This document shows positions 12,060 through 22,591 of a stretch of 64,000 nucleotides of DNA, piece after piece (position 1 is the first letter of the stretch; every line of letters begins with the position of its first letter). The notes under the pieces were generated by a model. That model saw only the letters and a list, made by a program, of their open reading frames with translations. It ran no database searches and had not been told where the DNA came from. The stretch is from contig OY978525.1 of the NCBI GenBank assembly GCA_963854835.1, forward strand, positions 31,829,253 through 31,893,252, read 5' to 3'. This DNA comes from Megamerina dolium (lineage: Eukaryota > Arthropoda > Insecta > Diptera > Megamerinidae). A program made the translations under genes and the position numbers.

Positions 12060-12890
12060 GTCCTTCAACGGAAGGTGTCATTATATTTTTGTGGAAAGAG
12101 CTGATAATTATATTTTAATACAAAGTAGAATACAAACTCGAAGGTTAGTAACGGAACACAATATCTGTCCATTCTTTTGATGCAATTTTTCATCAGATTT
12201 TCGAATAGCCCCAAAGAAAATAGTCTAATGGTGTTTAATCGCACCATATTGGTGGCCACTCATTGCGAGAAATCACAGGTTCAGGAAATTTTTCACGCAA
12301 TAGAGTCATTGTTTCGCCAGCTATATATGGTATATGGCTATATGGTAAACGTCGTCTACTTCCTTAGGATTAAGTCAGTCAACATCGTTCGGTAACGCAA
12401 TCTATTTACTGAAACTGTCGCACCAGCAAAATTTTCAGAAAAATATTGCCCTATGACGCCTCCACTCCAAAAATCGCTTCAAACTGTCACTCGTTGTGCA
12501 TGGAGAGATTGTTCGACTTTTGGATTTTTGTTGTCCCATATGCAGAACTTTTGCTTTTTCACCTATCCAGAAAAATGAAAATGAGCTTCAACACTCAGGA
12601 TAATTTTGTTTGGAAAATCATGATATTGCTTCTTGCATTTCCAACACCCAATCAACGAATGTATGACATTTTCCATGGTCTCAAGGCTTCAATTCCAAGA
12701 TCGTTATGCAAAATACGATGTAACACGGGTTTGGATAAGCCCAATATCGTGACCATCTCGAAATGGACAATCCTGCGTTTTCACCCACACTTTCAACAAC
12801 AGCTACGTCGTTTTCCGTTGGCCAGCCGAACGAGTACCGAAACCAATATTGACTATGTGAAACCAAGAATACTTATTTATTAGGAAATTC
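12060..12890 (-). pseudogene. DD41D-like transposase remnant
   Basis: Minus-strand translation gives, in changing frames, EAHFHFSG, KQKFCIWDNKNPKVEQ, a block ending WSGGVIGQYFSENFAGATVS, RYRTMLTDLI, and then EKFPEPVISRN and TPLDYFLWGY. These are in the order of a Tc1/mariner DDE domain. It is the same family as the fragment at 5700-6140. Several stops and frameshifts show it is old. It lies between the convergent 3' ends of Gr A and Gr B. Confidence 0.65.
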
Positions 12891-12954
12891 CAAACTTCCT
12901 CCCCTGACATCTAAACTATATAGGAAAAAATGGGGTTTTTGCCGAATTACAATA

Positions 12955-13655
12955 ACTTTTTACAGAAGGCTTCAAGCTGGATGGAATGATAGGTGTAGGT
13001 GTTTATTCAGAACTCTTTAATGTTGACATTAAGTTTAGCCTGCCTTGTTACTATAGTCAGATAGAAGTCAAAGCCATTAACACTGCATTAGTTTGGATCA
13101 AACAGAACAATATCTCTTGCAGAGACATTTGTATTATGTGAGTTATTGCCAGGCCGACATGAAAGCCCTCTAATCGTATCTCCTTAAATCGATGACCAAC
13201 ATTGACTGGCGAAGATCTCTTAACCAGAGCAGTAGAACATACTGCTGTGCTGGATACACAGATACAGCGGTGTGAAGGGAAGCTGCAAAACGGATGAGGT
13301 CGCGAGAGAGGGTACAAAAGCAGTACCAAATGAGGGAAATAGATTATTAGGAGTCTTAATTGCCACACTGTTGACACAAATTAGAAGAACGCACCGGTTT
13401 TAAACCGGTACACATCTTCTATGCAACTGTCCTGCACTATACAGAACACGAGAATTTGTTCTAGGTAATTACTACTTTGAGGACCTAGCCCTGCTTTCAA
13501 AGCTTGTAATAGGTAATATCCTGAAATTTATAACTAAATGCAAATGATTCAGCGAGGGATTGAAGTAGAATTTTAGCGTGGTTTCCCAACGCACCTTCTT
13601 GGTCTAAATGTGCCCTCTCATGGAGAGAGGTCGGCCACAATAACCTAACCTAAGC
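12955..13655 (+). pseudogene. Non-LTR element 3' end with RNase H remnant
   Basis: Positions 12965-13140 translate to GFKLDGMIGVGVYSELFNVD and then a block ending KAINTALVWIKQNNISCRDI. This is the start of the RNase H domain found at the end of R1/LOA/I-type LINE ORF2 proteins. The following 400 bp have decayed frames. The fragment ends with GCCCTCTCATGGAGAG and a TAACCTAACCTAAG tail at about 13641-13654. The reverse transcriptase part is missing (5' truncation, as is usual for LINEs). Confidence 0.65.
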
Positions 13656-14204
13656 TAACCTATATTATGATCAGCTCATTTCTATGGTTCAAATAGTCCT
13701 CAGAATCGTATTTTCCACTTTACAATTTGAACTTGACATTTTCAAAAATAACTTTATTGATTAGAAATTTGAAAAATGTACTTCACTTTTCAATTTCTAG
13801 AGTTTTTATAAAATACAATAAATTTTCTTGGGGAAAATTATAAGGAATTGGTGGAACATTTCGCCACTCTAGCGCCGATTCGTAGACAACTATGTGATTA
13901 TTTGTCGGTCTTCAGCTGTATTTTCGTTTTTTTTTTTTGCAGAGGAACGAACCCTTCAAGAATGGAAAAATTGTGGGTAAATAAGTTCAAACAAATGTAT
14001 TGTAGTCAGTTAGTGCGAGACAAATATAAATGTAGCTAGGTGATATAATTAATCCGATGTCGTCCCCCTGGAAAACTATTCTAGAGAATATTGTGACAAA
14101 TATGAGTGTGCTTGAGTTACAAACCATTCTCTAAGGAAAAATATATTCAATATCTATTCAGTAAACCATTAAATATTTCTCACATATAAATAGCTACATA
14201 TTTA

Positions 14205-15497
14205 TTAGGAATGTTCCATATTCATCTGTACAGCAACAATTAAATATGTGACAATGGATTCGACAAGTTGTTTGCCAGTTTGCATGTTCAAATCCAGAAA
14301 GCCACCAACATTTAGTTTAAAAGATTCTTGCCGTTTGAATTGAAGCAATACTTGTTCGAGCTGAAAAAAAAACGAAAGAAGACAATGTGTTGAAGTAAAA
14401 TTTGGCAAAAACAATACTCAAAAATTTTGAGTACTTACTTGAGTATTGAGCTTTTGTGGATCGACCTCTGTGCCATTAATCATTTTAATTGGACATTTCA
14501 ACCACATAGAGTATATAGTATTGCGTATGTGATTAAAACATTTACATATTCGATCACATAAATAGAATAATAATATTATATTAAAAAAATTCACTCCTAA
14601 TACAATAATGTATGAAATTAGTTTGAATTTATGCTGTATATAGATAGCATTTACAAGTGTTTCATATGACAACATAATTAAATACAAAAAATAATTAAAT
14701 AATAATGCAATGAAATGTAATTGATAGTTCAGCATGAATTGTTGAAATAATGACTGTATTTGAAGCAATCTTTTAGCATTCGTATGAATACGATGAGCTA
14801 AACTGTCATGGATTATCGCATTACAACTGAGACAATCACGTTCAATATGCTGCCATTGTTGTGATAATATTTCAAGTAGAAGATAACCAAATAGAAGCTT
14901 GATAAATATATCGAAATCAATCAAAAAGAAAAACGTTCGTACTATAATCATAAATATTGAACTGGCGATCGTAACAATGCTTCTATATTTCATGCTCTTA
15001 TTATAGTCTGCATTATATAAATGTAAAATGATCACAACTACTCGAAAACTTATGGTCAAACTTTTACAGAATAACAAACATTTCATATCCTTAATAGCGC
15101 TTGCACTCGCACAGTAGGCGTGATTTTGTTTAATGCTTGCAGTCGGATCCTTTTGCAATTGCCAAAATAGTATTAATGATTTATTGGCAACACAACATTG
15201 TTGACTCCGCCAACGCCACATGCCATAAATTGGTAAATACACAAGTATGTGATTGAAAATTGCTATCATCGATCTAATGAATACATACACTGAACAATTG
15301 TTGATACTACAATCATTCGTTGTTAGTGCATATATTGCAAGTGGCGATATTACGATATATGCAATATTCAATATTAGACTATAAACCATCGTATAATAAT
15401 TCTTCAAATCGAATTGGCCACGTAAAGCAACATAGCTTAGATTTGTTACACCCATTAGACGTGCCAGAATCATATAACAACGGAATATCGTATGCAT
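14205..15497 (-). CDS. Gustatory receptor B (7tm_7 family), intact
   Basis: A two-exon gene. Exon 1 is 15497-14439 (353 codons from MHTIFRCYMILARLMGV). A GTAAGT donor follows at 14438. The acceptor, TTTTTTCAG with a long pyrimidine run, ends at 14361, and exon 2 is 14360-14205. The junction is phase 0, giving 404 residues. Hydrophobic segments are spread along the protein as expected for seven transmembrane helices. The C-terminus carries GGFLDLNMQTGKQLVESIVT followed by YLIVAVQM, the Gr signature position. Grs are multimeric ligand-gated cation channels of taste and some olfactory neurons, with intracellular N-termini. The ligand cannot be predicted. It is convergent with Gr A. No lesion was seen. 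Assignment to the family is firm; a Drosophila orthologue name is not. Confidence 0.88.
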
Positions 15498-15793
15498 TTT
15501 TTGTAAGAAATTTATACGAGATTATTAAAGGTTGAATATTTCCAGGAATTCTTATTTAAAATATTATTTTTTCTCGAAATTTTTGTTATTTTTACGTATT
15601 TCTATAATACATTCCTTCACAACGTCTTTCGTAACACTATTGAAATGTTAGATTAATTCAATGCGTTAATTTACGCCTGGTTTAATTACTAGTTGGCGCC
15701 CATTGTAAAATACTATTGCACGTAGTTTAATTACAACTTTGTATAATTAAGTAGAATTTTCGTAATTACTTTTATTTCTGACAAATGTACATA

Positions 15794-16981
15794 CAGGGTG
15801 ATTTTTTAGCAACTTTCTTTTTGGGAACACTGTTTTTGGCAGCTCAGCTGTTCTCGTGTAACATGTTACTGTCAAACATATTCAGTTTGGTCTATAATTT
15901 AACCACGAATCGACTTACAAACGAACAATGCTTGCAGATAATTGAATTTTATTATCAAAATATATGCTCGGTTAAAAAAGTGCATCGTGCACTTCTTCCA
16001 TTTTATAGTCAGTTTGGTCGACCTACTGAGGAGGCTATTTGGAATCTTGTAACTTAATTTCGCACCAAATTTACATTACTGAATATTAGACTACTAACAC
16101 GTATACGTAGAGTGCGGACATAGGAATATATCGCATCTGTATCCGCCACTGTTGTTGATGACTGTGAATTATAGATTCGGCGCAGCAATTCGGCCTCTGT
16201 TACTCCACTACGTTGTAAATTTTACGGAAAGATTTGGGTGTAAAACCTTTTACAATACAGCTGGTGCAAGAATTGAAGCCACAAGACTAAACACAACGCC
16301 TAACTTTTGGTGATTGGGAGCTGGCAAAGTTGGATGAAGATCCACTTTTTTATCGGAAAATTGTGCTCAGAAAAGAGCAGCCAGAAGCATTGCAAGAACT
16401 GCCAATGCATCCCGCAAAATGCACTTTTTGGTGTGGATTATCATTGGACCGTACTTTTTCAAAGACGACGAATGCAGGAACGTTACTGTGAATGGTTACC
16501 GTGCGATGATTACAAACTTTTTTTTTGGAAGAGGTGAACTTGGCTGACTTGTGGTTTCACCAAAGCGGTGCCACATGCCACATAGCACGCGAAACAATGG
16601 CCCAATTGAGAGGCGAGGTCGGTGAACAGTTAATTTCACATTGGGGCCGGTCAATTGGCCGCTTAGATTGTGTGATTTGACGCTTTTATATTATTTTTTG
16701 TAGAGCTATGTTAGGGTTCATGTCTATAGTGACAAGCCCGCAACGGTTGACGCACTCGAAGCCAATATTGAGGAATTTATTCGTTATTGGAGAGAGTATG
16801 CCAAAATTTGACCCAGCGAATGAATCATTTGAGGCGCAGCCGCGGTGAAGATTTACATGTGATCATCTATAAACATTGAATTATATAGATCGTTCTATCG
16901 ACTCAAACATTTCATACATTTCTCTAAATTTTATGTGTTTTCTTTTTAATCAAATCCGAAGGCTCTTAAAAAATTACCCTG
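15794..16981 (+). mobile_element. Second DD41D-type transposon family, copy 1 (decayed)
   Basis: A 1188-bp element with ends CAGGGTGATTTTTTAGC and TCTTAAAAAATTACCCTG, flanked by TA at 15792-15793 and 16982-16983. The transposase N-terminus is visible at about 15900-16057 (LTNEQCLQIIEFYYQN, VKKVHRALLPFY, GRPTEEAIWNLVT). The catalytic region appears in pieces: DPLFYRKIVL, then LADLWFHQSGATCHIARETM, where the usual QD is QS, so the second aspartate is lost. Many frameshifts are present. A related copy at 55920 keeps the first aspartate in FSDEIHFWLNGYVNNQNC and, after repair by eye, a 41-residue spacing. Confidence 0.8.
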
Positions 16982-16984
16982 TAT

Positions 16985-17640
16985 TATTGTTGTTATCCAA
17001 TTCTCTGTCTAGCTGTTACACAAAAGCACTTTGAATATGTTTGCCATTTATTAGGATAACAAACTGTTCATCGTAATATCGATTTTGGAGATATTTATGT
17101 AGGCACCAAGTGTAATTAAATTAGAATAAATATCATAGGTATCCGAAATTGTAAAGTATTGTATATTTTTTGTAAGCACAATAGTATAGTTAACACTTTT
17201 CTGGTACAATGGTGACACTTTTTTCGAGTTATGGCCCAATAATGTATACTAACAAATTACAAAATAATTGTACCGTTAAACGGTGTTTCATTTTATGGAC
17301 AATTTTTAAGAAACGCTACCTAGCGTCCGTATAGCAAGGTATGGGTTTAATGCAAATTAAATTTTACTTTTTGAAACAAGAGATCTGTAAATTCTATATA
17401 ATTTGGAAAATAGTCGTTTCACATGGTTTGTGGTATGGTTTCATGTAAAGTTTTGTTTTTAGTTTGGGGCCTTGAATTACTTTTAATGAATTTTCATTAG
17501 ATGGCGTAACTTGTACGCCATGGGTACATTTTTGAACAAAAGCTGTCTTTATTTAAAATCAATTTTAATCAAATACATATTGGTCATTATTATCTAAGAC
17601 CATATCTGCAATTTTTTGGTATATTTTTGAACAAAAATGT
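16985..17640. other. Intergenic, nothing recognised
   Basis: AT-rich sequence between two mobile elements. No domain or repeat end was identified. Confidence 0.4.
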
Positions 17641-19160
17641 TCGGGCATCGGGCATTATTATCTATGACTTTCTGCCATTTTTTTGGTAACTTCATAATTC
17701 CATCGGTTTAGAACTTCTGTGGCGAAAATCTTAGCCAAGTGATTTACAGAGGCACTTCGGTCGGCCAATTTTTTATTATTAACAGAGTTTTGCAGAAACC
17801 GAAACAATTGGGAGACAGACGATGCAAAAACTGGGCTATACGGTGGATGCATCCAAACTTCCCAATCAAGTTCCATGAATTTGTTTCGAGTCATCAAATA
17901 TGTGTGTGGTCATGATGGAACGCAACTCCTTTTCTAATGACCAATTCACGTCGCTTTTCCTGCATTGCTTCATTCAAGCGAATTGTGAATGGTATAGATC
18001 AGAATTAACTGTTGCGTCAAGTTGTTGCAGCTCGTAATGCACAATTCCCTTCCAATCCCTCCAAATATTCAACATAACTTTCTTTGCTGTCAATCCAGGT
18101 TAGGTTAGGTTATGCGGCCGCCCCCCAAAGGGGTCGCACTTAGGCCAAATAATTGGCCAATTGTGTCACCACCCTAAGCATCTTCCTTTGCAGAATTTAA
18201 TATAGACGCCTCGGTCACAGTCGTATCGGTGTCCTCGACGTCACAGCTTAGTAATTCGTCCTCATCCGCTGTGCTAACTTCCACATCTCGGAAAAGGTCG
18301 CCAACCATCTCAGACGTTGACAGCGTATCGCTGTCCCCGTCACACGACATGTCCTCAACCGGGACCGAACTTACTTTCGTATCCCCTGGTTTTGGATCTA
18401 CTTTTCCTGCGTCTTTTTCATAGACTTTCAGGGTGATTTGGGAGAAGCCGTAGCTTATCACCCCCTTCTGTTTAGCGAGAGGTGCCAAGGATTGCTCATT
18501 TAAGATCACAACGATCTGTCTTGAGTTCTCCTTGGCCTCTTCCACCTTCACAACCCTCCATTCATCTGTGGGAAGGGATGGATTTGCGAGCCGCATATGA
18601 TCTAAGATTTCCTTAGGATCTGACGGCTCTGCTGGATTCCAGGCGCGTGACCTGGGTCTATTGGGGAATTGGTCCCTAGGAACGGCCTCAAGCCGAGCGT
18701 TGGGCCAAATCTCCCCAACATTCGCGATGGCCTCTCTGAAGAGATCTGCCGATCGCTGGTCCGTACAGGCGATCGGCAGCCACAGACCAGGCTTTGAAAT
18801 CGTTTGTGTAGCGTCACCAGGCTTTGTCAATGATCTATTTCACTGGATATTCTCGTATGTAATCCATTTTTTATCGCTCGTAATAATTCGCTTCAAAAGT
18901 GGATCGATTTCTTTGCATTCCATCAGGGTTTGGCTGATGGTAATTCCCTCAAATATCTCTGCATTAATTCATGTGGTATCCAAATTTGGAGCGTTTTTGC
19001 GTAACCTGCTCTTTTTAGATGATTTCAAACTATCATGTAGTTGATGTTTAGTTCCTTCGATATATCCTGAGAGCTGGCATGTCGAACTTGTTCCATTAAT
19101 TTCAAAACCAAGAATTCCCATACGTATTGAAACCGAGAGATATTGAAATCCGATTTTTCA
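17640..19160 (-). mobile_element. Mariner remnant interrupted by a LINE ORF1 fragment
   Basis: Minus-strand mariner pieces. Positions 17897-17658 read MMTRNKFMELDWEVWMHPPY and SVSQLFRFLQNSV, the third-aspartate block with damage, since the usual DLAPSDYHLF is altered to VFASSVSQLF. A further stretch at 17900-18095 gives the catalytic core. The insert at 18096-18835 then splits it. At 18840-19140 the reverse complement again resembles mariner (the GDEKWI-type block and linker, decayed). This is an old inactive copy with a younger insertion. Confidence 0.6.
18096..18835 (-). mobile_element. Retroelement fragment coding a DUF4780-like protein
   Basis: A 218-codon open frame (18830-18174) that is GC-richer than its surroundings. 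It contains IWPNARLEAVPRDQFPNRPR, then AWNPAEPSDPKEILDHMRLA, VVILNEQSLAPLAKQKGVIS and YGFSQITLKVYE, followed by an acidic, serine-rich tail. This resembles the DUF4780 domain, which I know from insect proteins tied to non-LTR retroelements (ORF1-like). The first codons adjoin mariner sequence, so the true start is probably lost by 5' truncation. It ends with a TAACCTAACC tail (about 18097-18110 on the plus strand). It interrupts a mariner. It may be non-autonomous, since no reverse transcriptase follows. Confidence 0.6.
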
Positions 19161-19738
19161 CGGGCAGACAATTATTTCAACAGAGAAAAAGAAATGGTTT
19201 TTGCATCGTAGCGTCACTGGTGATAAAAAATGGATCTATCCATCCATCCAAAGCAAAAAAAAAAAAAGAAATATCGGCGAAACATTAGCTTCAACGGCAA
19301 AGCGAAATATATATGGTCACAAGTTTATGCTCTGTATTTGGTGGGGCCAGCTTGAAGTTATTTATTATAAGCTACTAAAACCTAATGAAACCATCACCAG
19401 GAGAAACTACCAAAATACCTCGGAAGACACGACAAAGTAATTTTGTAACATGACAATGCTCGTCCCCGTGTTGTTGAAGTCGTTCAAACATATTTAGGAA
19501 CGATAAAATGGGAAATCCTACCCCACCCGTTATATAGCTCAGACATTGCTCCTTCCGATTACCATTTGTAATTCTTCTTACGAAGAATTCTTCGCTTCTA
19601 TTCTTACGAAGAATTCACAAAAATTGAGTCGATTCATGAATTGCCTCAAAACATGTCGACTTCTTCCGACGCAGAATATCTGTGCTGACAGAAAAACGGG
19701 AAAAAGTCGTATCTAACGATGAACAATAATTTGAATAA
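19160..19738 (+). pseudogene. Mariner transposase C-terminal half
   Basis: Reads FLHRSVTGDKKWIYPSI (first aspartate block), then KRNIYGHKFMLCIWWGQLEV and IYYKLLKPNETITRRNYQ. After frame changes follow a NARP-like block and HPLYSSDIAPSDYH (third aspartate), ending near 19730 where mauritiana-type mariners end. It starts abruptly with no DNA-binding domain. The long frame at 19201-19440 is part of it. Confidence 0.7.
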
Positions 19739-20010
19739 TGTAAAGAAGAAGAACGGCCTGGATAGCCAAAAAAGTTTGAAGATGAAGAACTGGAAGCATT
19801 ACTCGGTGAAGATTGTTGCCAACACAAGGAGAGCTTGTAGAATCTTTGGGAGTCATTTAAGCAGCCATTTCAGAACGTTTAAAAGCAGCTGGATACATTC
19901 AAAAGCAAGGAAATAGGGTGCCACATGAACTGAACATTTATTCCGATCGATGCAGAACGTCCTCACTGGAATAAGGTTCACATCAGAACAGTGTATTAAA
20001 AATTGGATTG
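19738..20010 (+). pseudogene. Mariner transposase N-terminal fragment, tandem to the previous one
   Basis: In shifting frames this stretch reads PKKFEDEELEAL-, ESLG- and ERLKAAGYIQKQGNRVPHEL-like matches, the helix-turn-helix and linker that normally precede the catalytic half. It follows directly after the C-terminal half at 19160-19738. The order is therefore catalytic half then DNA-binding half on the same strand. Confidence 0.55.
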
Positions 20011-20094
20011 ATTCATTCTTGGCCGCCAAGCCGGCGTAGTTCTTTTAAAAATAAAATAAAAATTGATAAATTTGCTGCATTCGCTTTCCATCTC

Positions 20095-20400
20095 CTCTCA
20101 ATAATCCAGTAGACCACTTTTAGAATGTCATATACTTCTGTTAGAAATACAGTCGCCATACTTCAGGTGGAGAACGAGTACTTCGTATTTTCACCCAAGT
20201 ACCAACCGGCCCCAGTACCATGTGAGGTTTTAGAACCGTCGGTGTAGAATATGTGAGTCATTCCCCGTAGTAGAGTCTCTGGACTTAACCATTGATCTCG
20301 TTCCGGGAAAATAACTTCAAGCAGAGTATATCGTCCACGGGCATTACAAATAGTGCGCACTGCTCCAATAGATGGTGGTAAAATGGTACTCTACACACAG
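20095..20400 (-). pseudogene. LINE RNase H fragment
   Basis: Positions 20360-20163 read MRTICNARGRYTLLEVIFPE, then HIFYTDGSKTSHGTGAGWYL. FYTDGS is the first catalytic block of retroelement RNase H domains (the aspartate). Nothing of the reverse transcriptase remains nearby. It is a short 5'- and 3'-truncated relic. Confidence 0.6.
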
Positions 20401-21080
20401 TCATACGGTTAATAACTAAAAATTTTTTAAATAAAAATCAACAAATTTGTAAGAAATGTACCGTTGCTTTTCAATGCATTGCTCTGAAACTTCAGAAATC
20501 GTAAAATTTAAAATATAAAAAATTTAAAAAATTTAAAGTCATTTCGTGCCGAAAAAATCCATAAAATAAAACTATGTGAAAGGTGCCATTATTCTATGAG
20601 AAATTTTGAAGATCTTTTGAAGATGCTCACTTCAAAACAGTAGCTCACATAAAATTGTAAGTCATTTCGTTCATATAAAGAATAGTCTCCATACAAAATC
20701 TTCATATTTTTAAAAGAAAACTCTAGAAATCCGTATGGAAGTTACAATTATTTCACAATGTATTGTTCTGAAAATTTGAAAATATTATTTTTTATCAAAA
20801 TATGATTGCAGACAGATTATGAAATCATGCGAATCAGAAATAGGTATGGCTCTCATCCAAATATTCATTTGTCTAAGCAAGAGCAACAAATTTATAATGG
20901 TAGGCACAAAGCATTATTTCTTCAAAGTTTGTGACAATAACATAGCTGAATAACTGACAATACAGGCCATCCCAATGCGATATCGTCATACCGAAAATGA
21001 TTGAAAAAATCAGCAATATGGTAACGATTGATCAATGAGGTCGTAAACATACACAAACAAATAAATATTTATTGATTTAT
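20401..21080. other. Intergenic, nothing recognised
   Basis: AT-rich 3' flank of Gr pseudogene C. No feature was identified. Confidence 0.4.
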
Positions 21081-21083
21081 TAA

Positions 21084-22320
21084 CTATTCTTGAGCATCGA
21101 GTTGCATTAAAACCGTCAACTGTACAAGAGCGGTCATAATAAATTGTAATACGGCAGCCTGATTCACTTCAAACATACCACAAATGCGATACAATAATTT
21201 GTGACATCTCAACAGATCTATGAAATTGTCCAACTATCAGAAAATATTAAAAATAAAATCAAGTCACAATAACATTATAGAAAATTTACTCAGAAATTAC
21301 ATACCACATATGATATATCCAAATTTGAGGTTAATATCGTCAAGTCATTAAAATCGCGTAATAGTTCTGCTGCTCCATCATTACATTCATTTAAAATTGC
21401 ACAGACAACACCAATGAAAGTTATGATTTTATAATAAAAAATTGGTAATCTTAATAATATACATACGGCATAAAAAAATTGCTCTCTTTTAATCAAATCG
21501 ATTAGAACGAATATTAAGGAGAAATTGCTAATATATAATTTCAATATGATGGTACCTTAGACAATTTGGAATACATCAAAAACCTGCTCTGTTAATTGAC
21601 AACATTTTAAATGCATTACATTCATTGATGACAGTTGATGGGAGATTCTTTTGAGTCTTATGACATCTACATGCGATTCGTTAGACGTTTTCAAAATTAT
21701 CAATATGTTACGCAATTCAATATTTATGTGGACAAATTGTCGATAGAGATAACAATACACATAACATATTTGACCAATACCTATAAGGACAAAAATTTGT
21801 GTCATCAATTTCTTCAACAAAAATACAAGGTCCTTCAAGTCGTAAATATTTCGATATACATCGATTGTCACGACTGTATAAAATAGAACACTTAAACAGC
21901 TTGAGAAATAAAAAACAAGCAAATAACGATTGATGTGCTTCATTGCGTTATGCTTAAATTGAAGTGGACCAAAGCATTTCTGGATGGATTGATATTCAGT
22001 GAATGCTCTAATTATGCGATCTCTTCTAAACCATGTATGCCATATAATCGCCACGGAAATAATCAATTGGCAACAATGTTTCATTGAGTAAATAATTTGA
22101 TATACAGGAGTTAATTGTAGTCCCACATTTGATTCTACATTCCGATCCAAAGTAAATGCAATACTTAATATATAGATGACATTTATAAATCCACTGTAGA
22201 TTGAGTTCACTAATGACTTTCTCCATTGAGACTTTTTCCAATCAAATAATCCCGGTGATTTGCCATTAAGTAAAGCAAAATACCACAAAAATTTTGTAAT
22301 CCAATCAAAAAAACCTTGAT
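21084..22320 (-). pseudogene. Gustatory receptor pseudogene C, one in-frame stop and lost start
   Basis: Paralogue of gene D. The exon 1 homology runs in one frame from about 22310 (DWITKFLWYFALLNGKSPGL) to 21294. It is interrupted only by a TAA at 21557-21559, at the position of a tyrosine in D (QIAYGIILMKLY against QIV-stop-GTIILKLY). The ATG codons used by D are not present: the codon aligned with D's second methionine is TTT, within a T7 run. Splicing is preserved. The donor GTATGT follows ISYV, and an acceptor at 21234 gives a last exon, 21233-21084. That exon reads LDNFIDLLRCHKLLYRICGM, then VQLTVLMQLDAQE. A jockey LINE lies only about 115 bp upstream. With start and reading frame both lost I call it a pseudogene. 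Confidence 0.8.
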
Positions 22321-22422
22321 GTTGAATTTGTTTTTAATTTGTTTGCTTTTTTTTTTTTCTTTTTTATTCTTTTTACGAAAGCTTCCTATTTCAATGTGCA
22401 CTACTTTGCGGCAAATATTACA

Positions 22423-22434
22423 TTAAATGTACAT
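22423..22434. repeat. Left target-site duplication of the jockey element
   Basis: TTAAATGTACAT, identical to 26386-26397 on the other side of the element. Confidence 0.8.
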
Positions 22435-22591
22435 ATTTTTTTTTTTTTTTTTGTTAGCTTTTTTTTTTTTATTGAATCTTTCTTAAATACAAGAAACTAA
22501 CAATAAGTATTCAAATCTTTCTAACTAAATAAAATTATGTGATATCCCCTACGTTCCATCACAATTTGGTGAGTCGCGAGATGTAGCAATT

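Noticed and set aside
18097..18115. Telomere nearby, from TTAGGTTAGG
   Set aside because: Only about two units, at a retroelement end, and flies do not use TTAGG telomeres.
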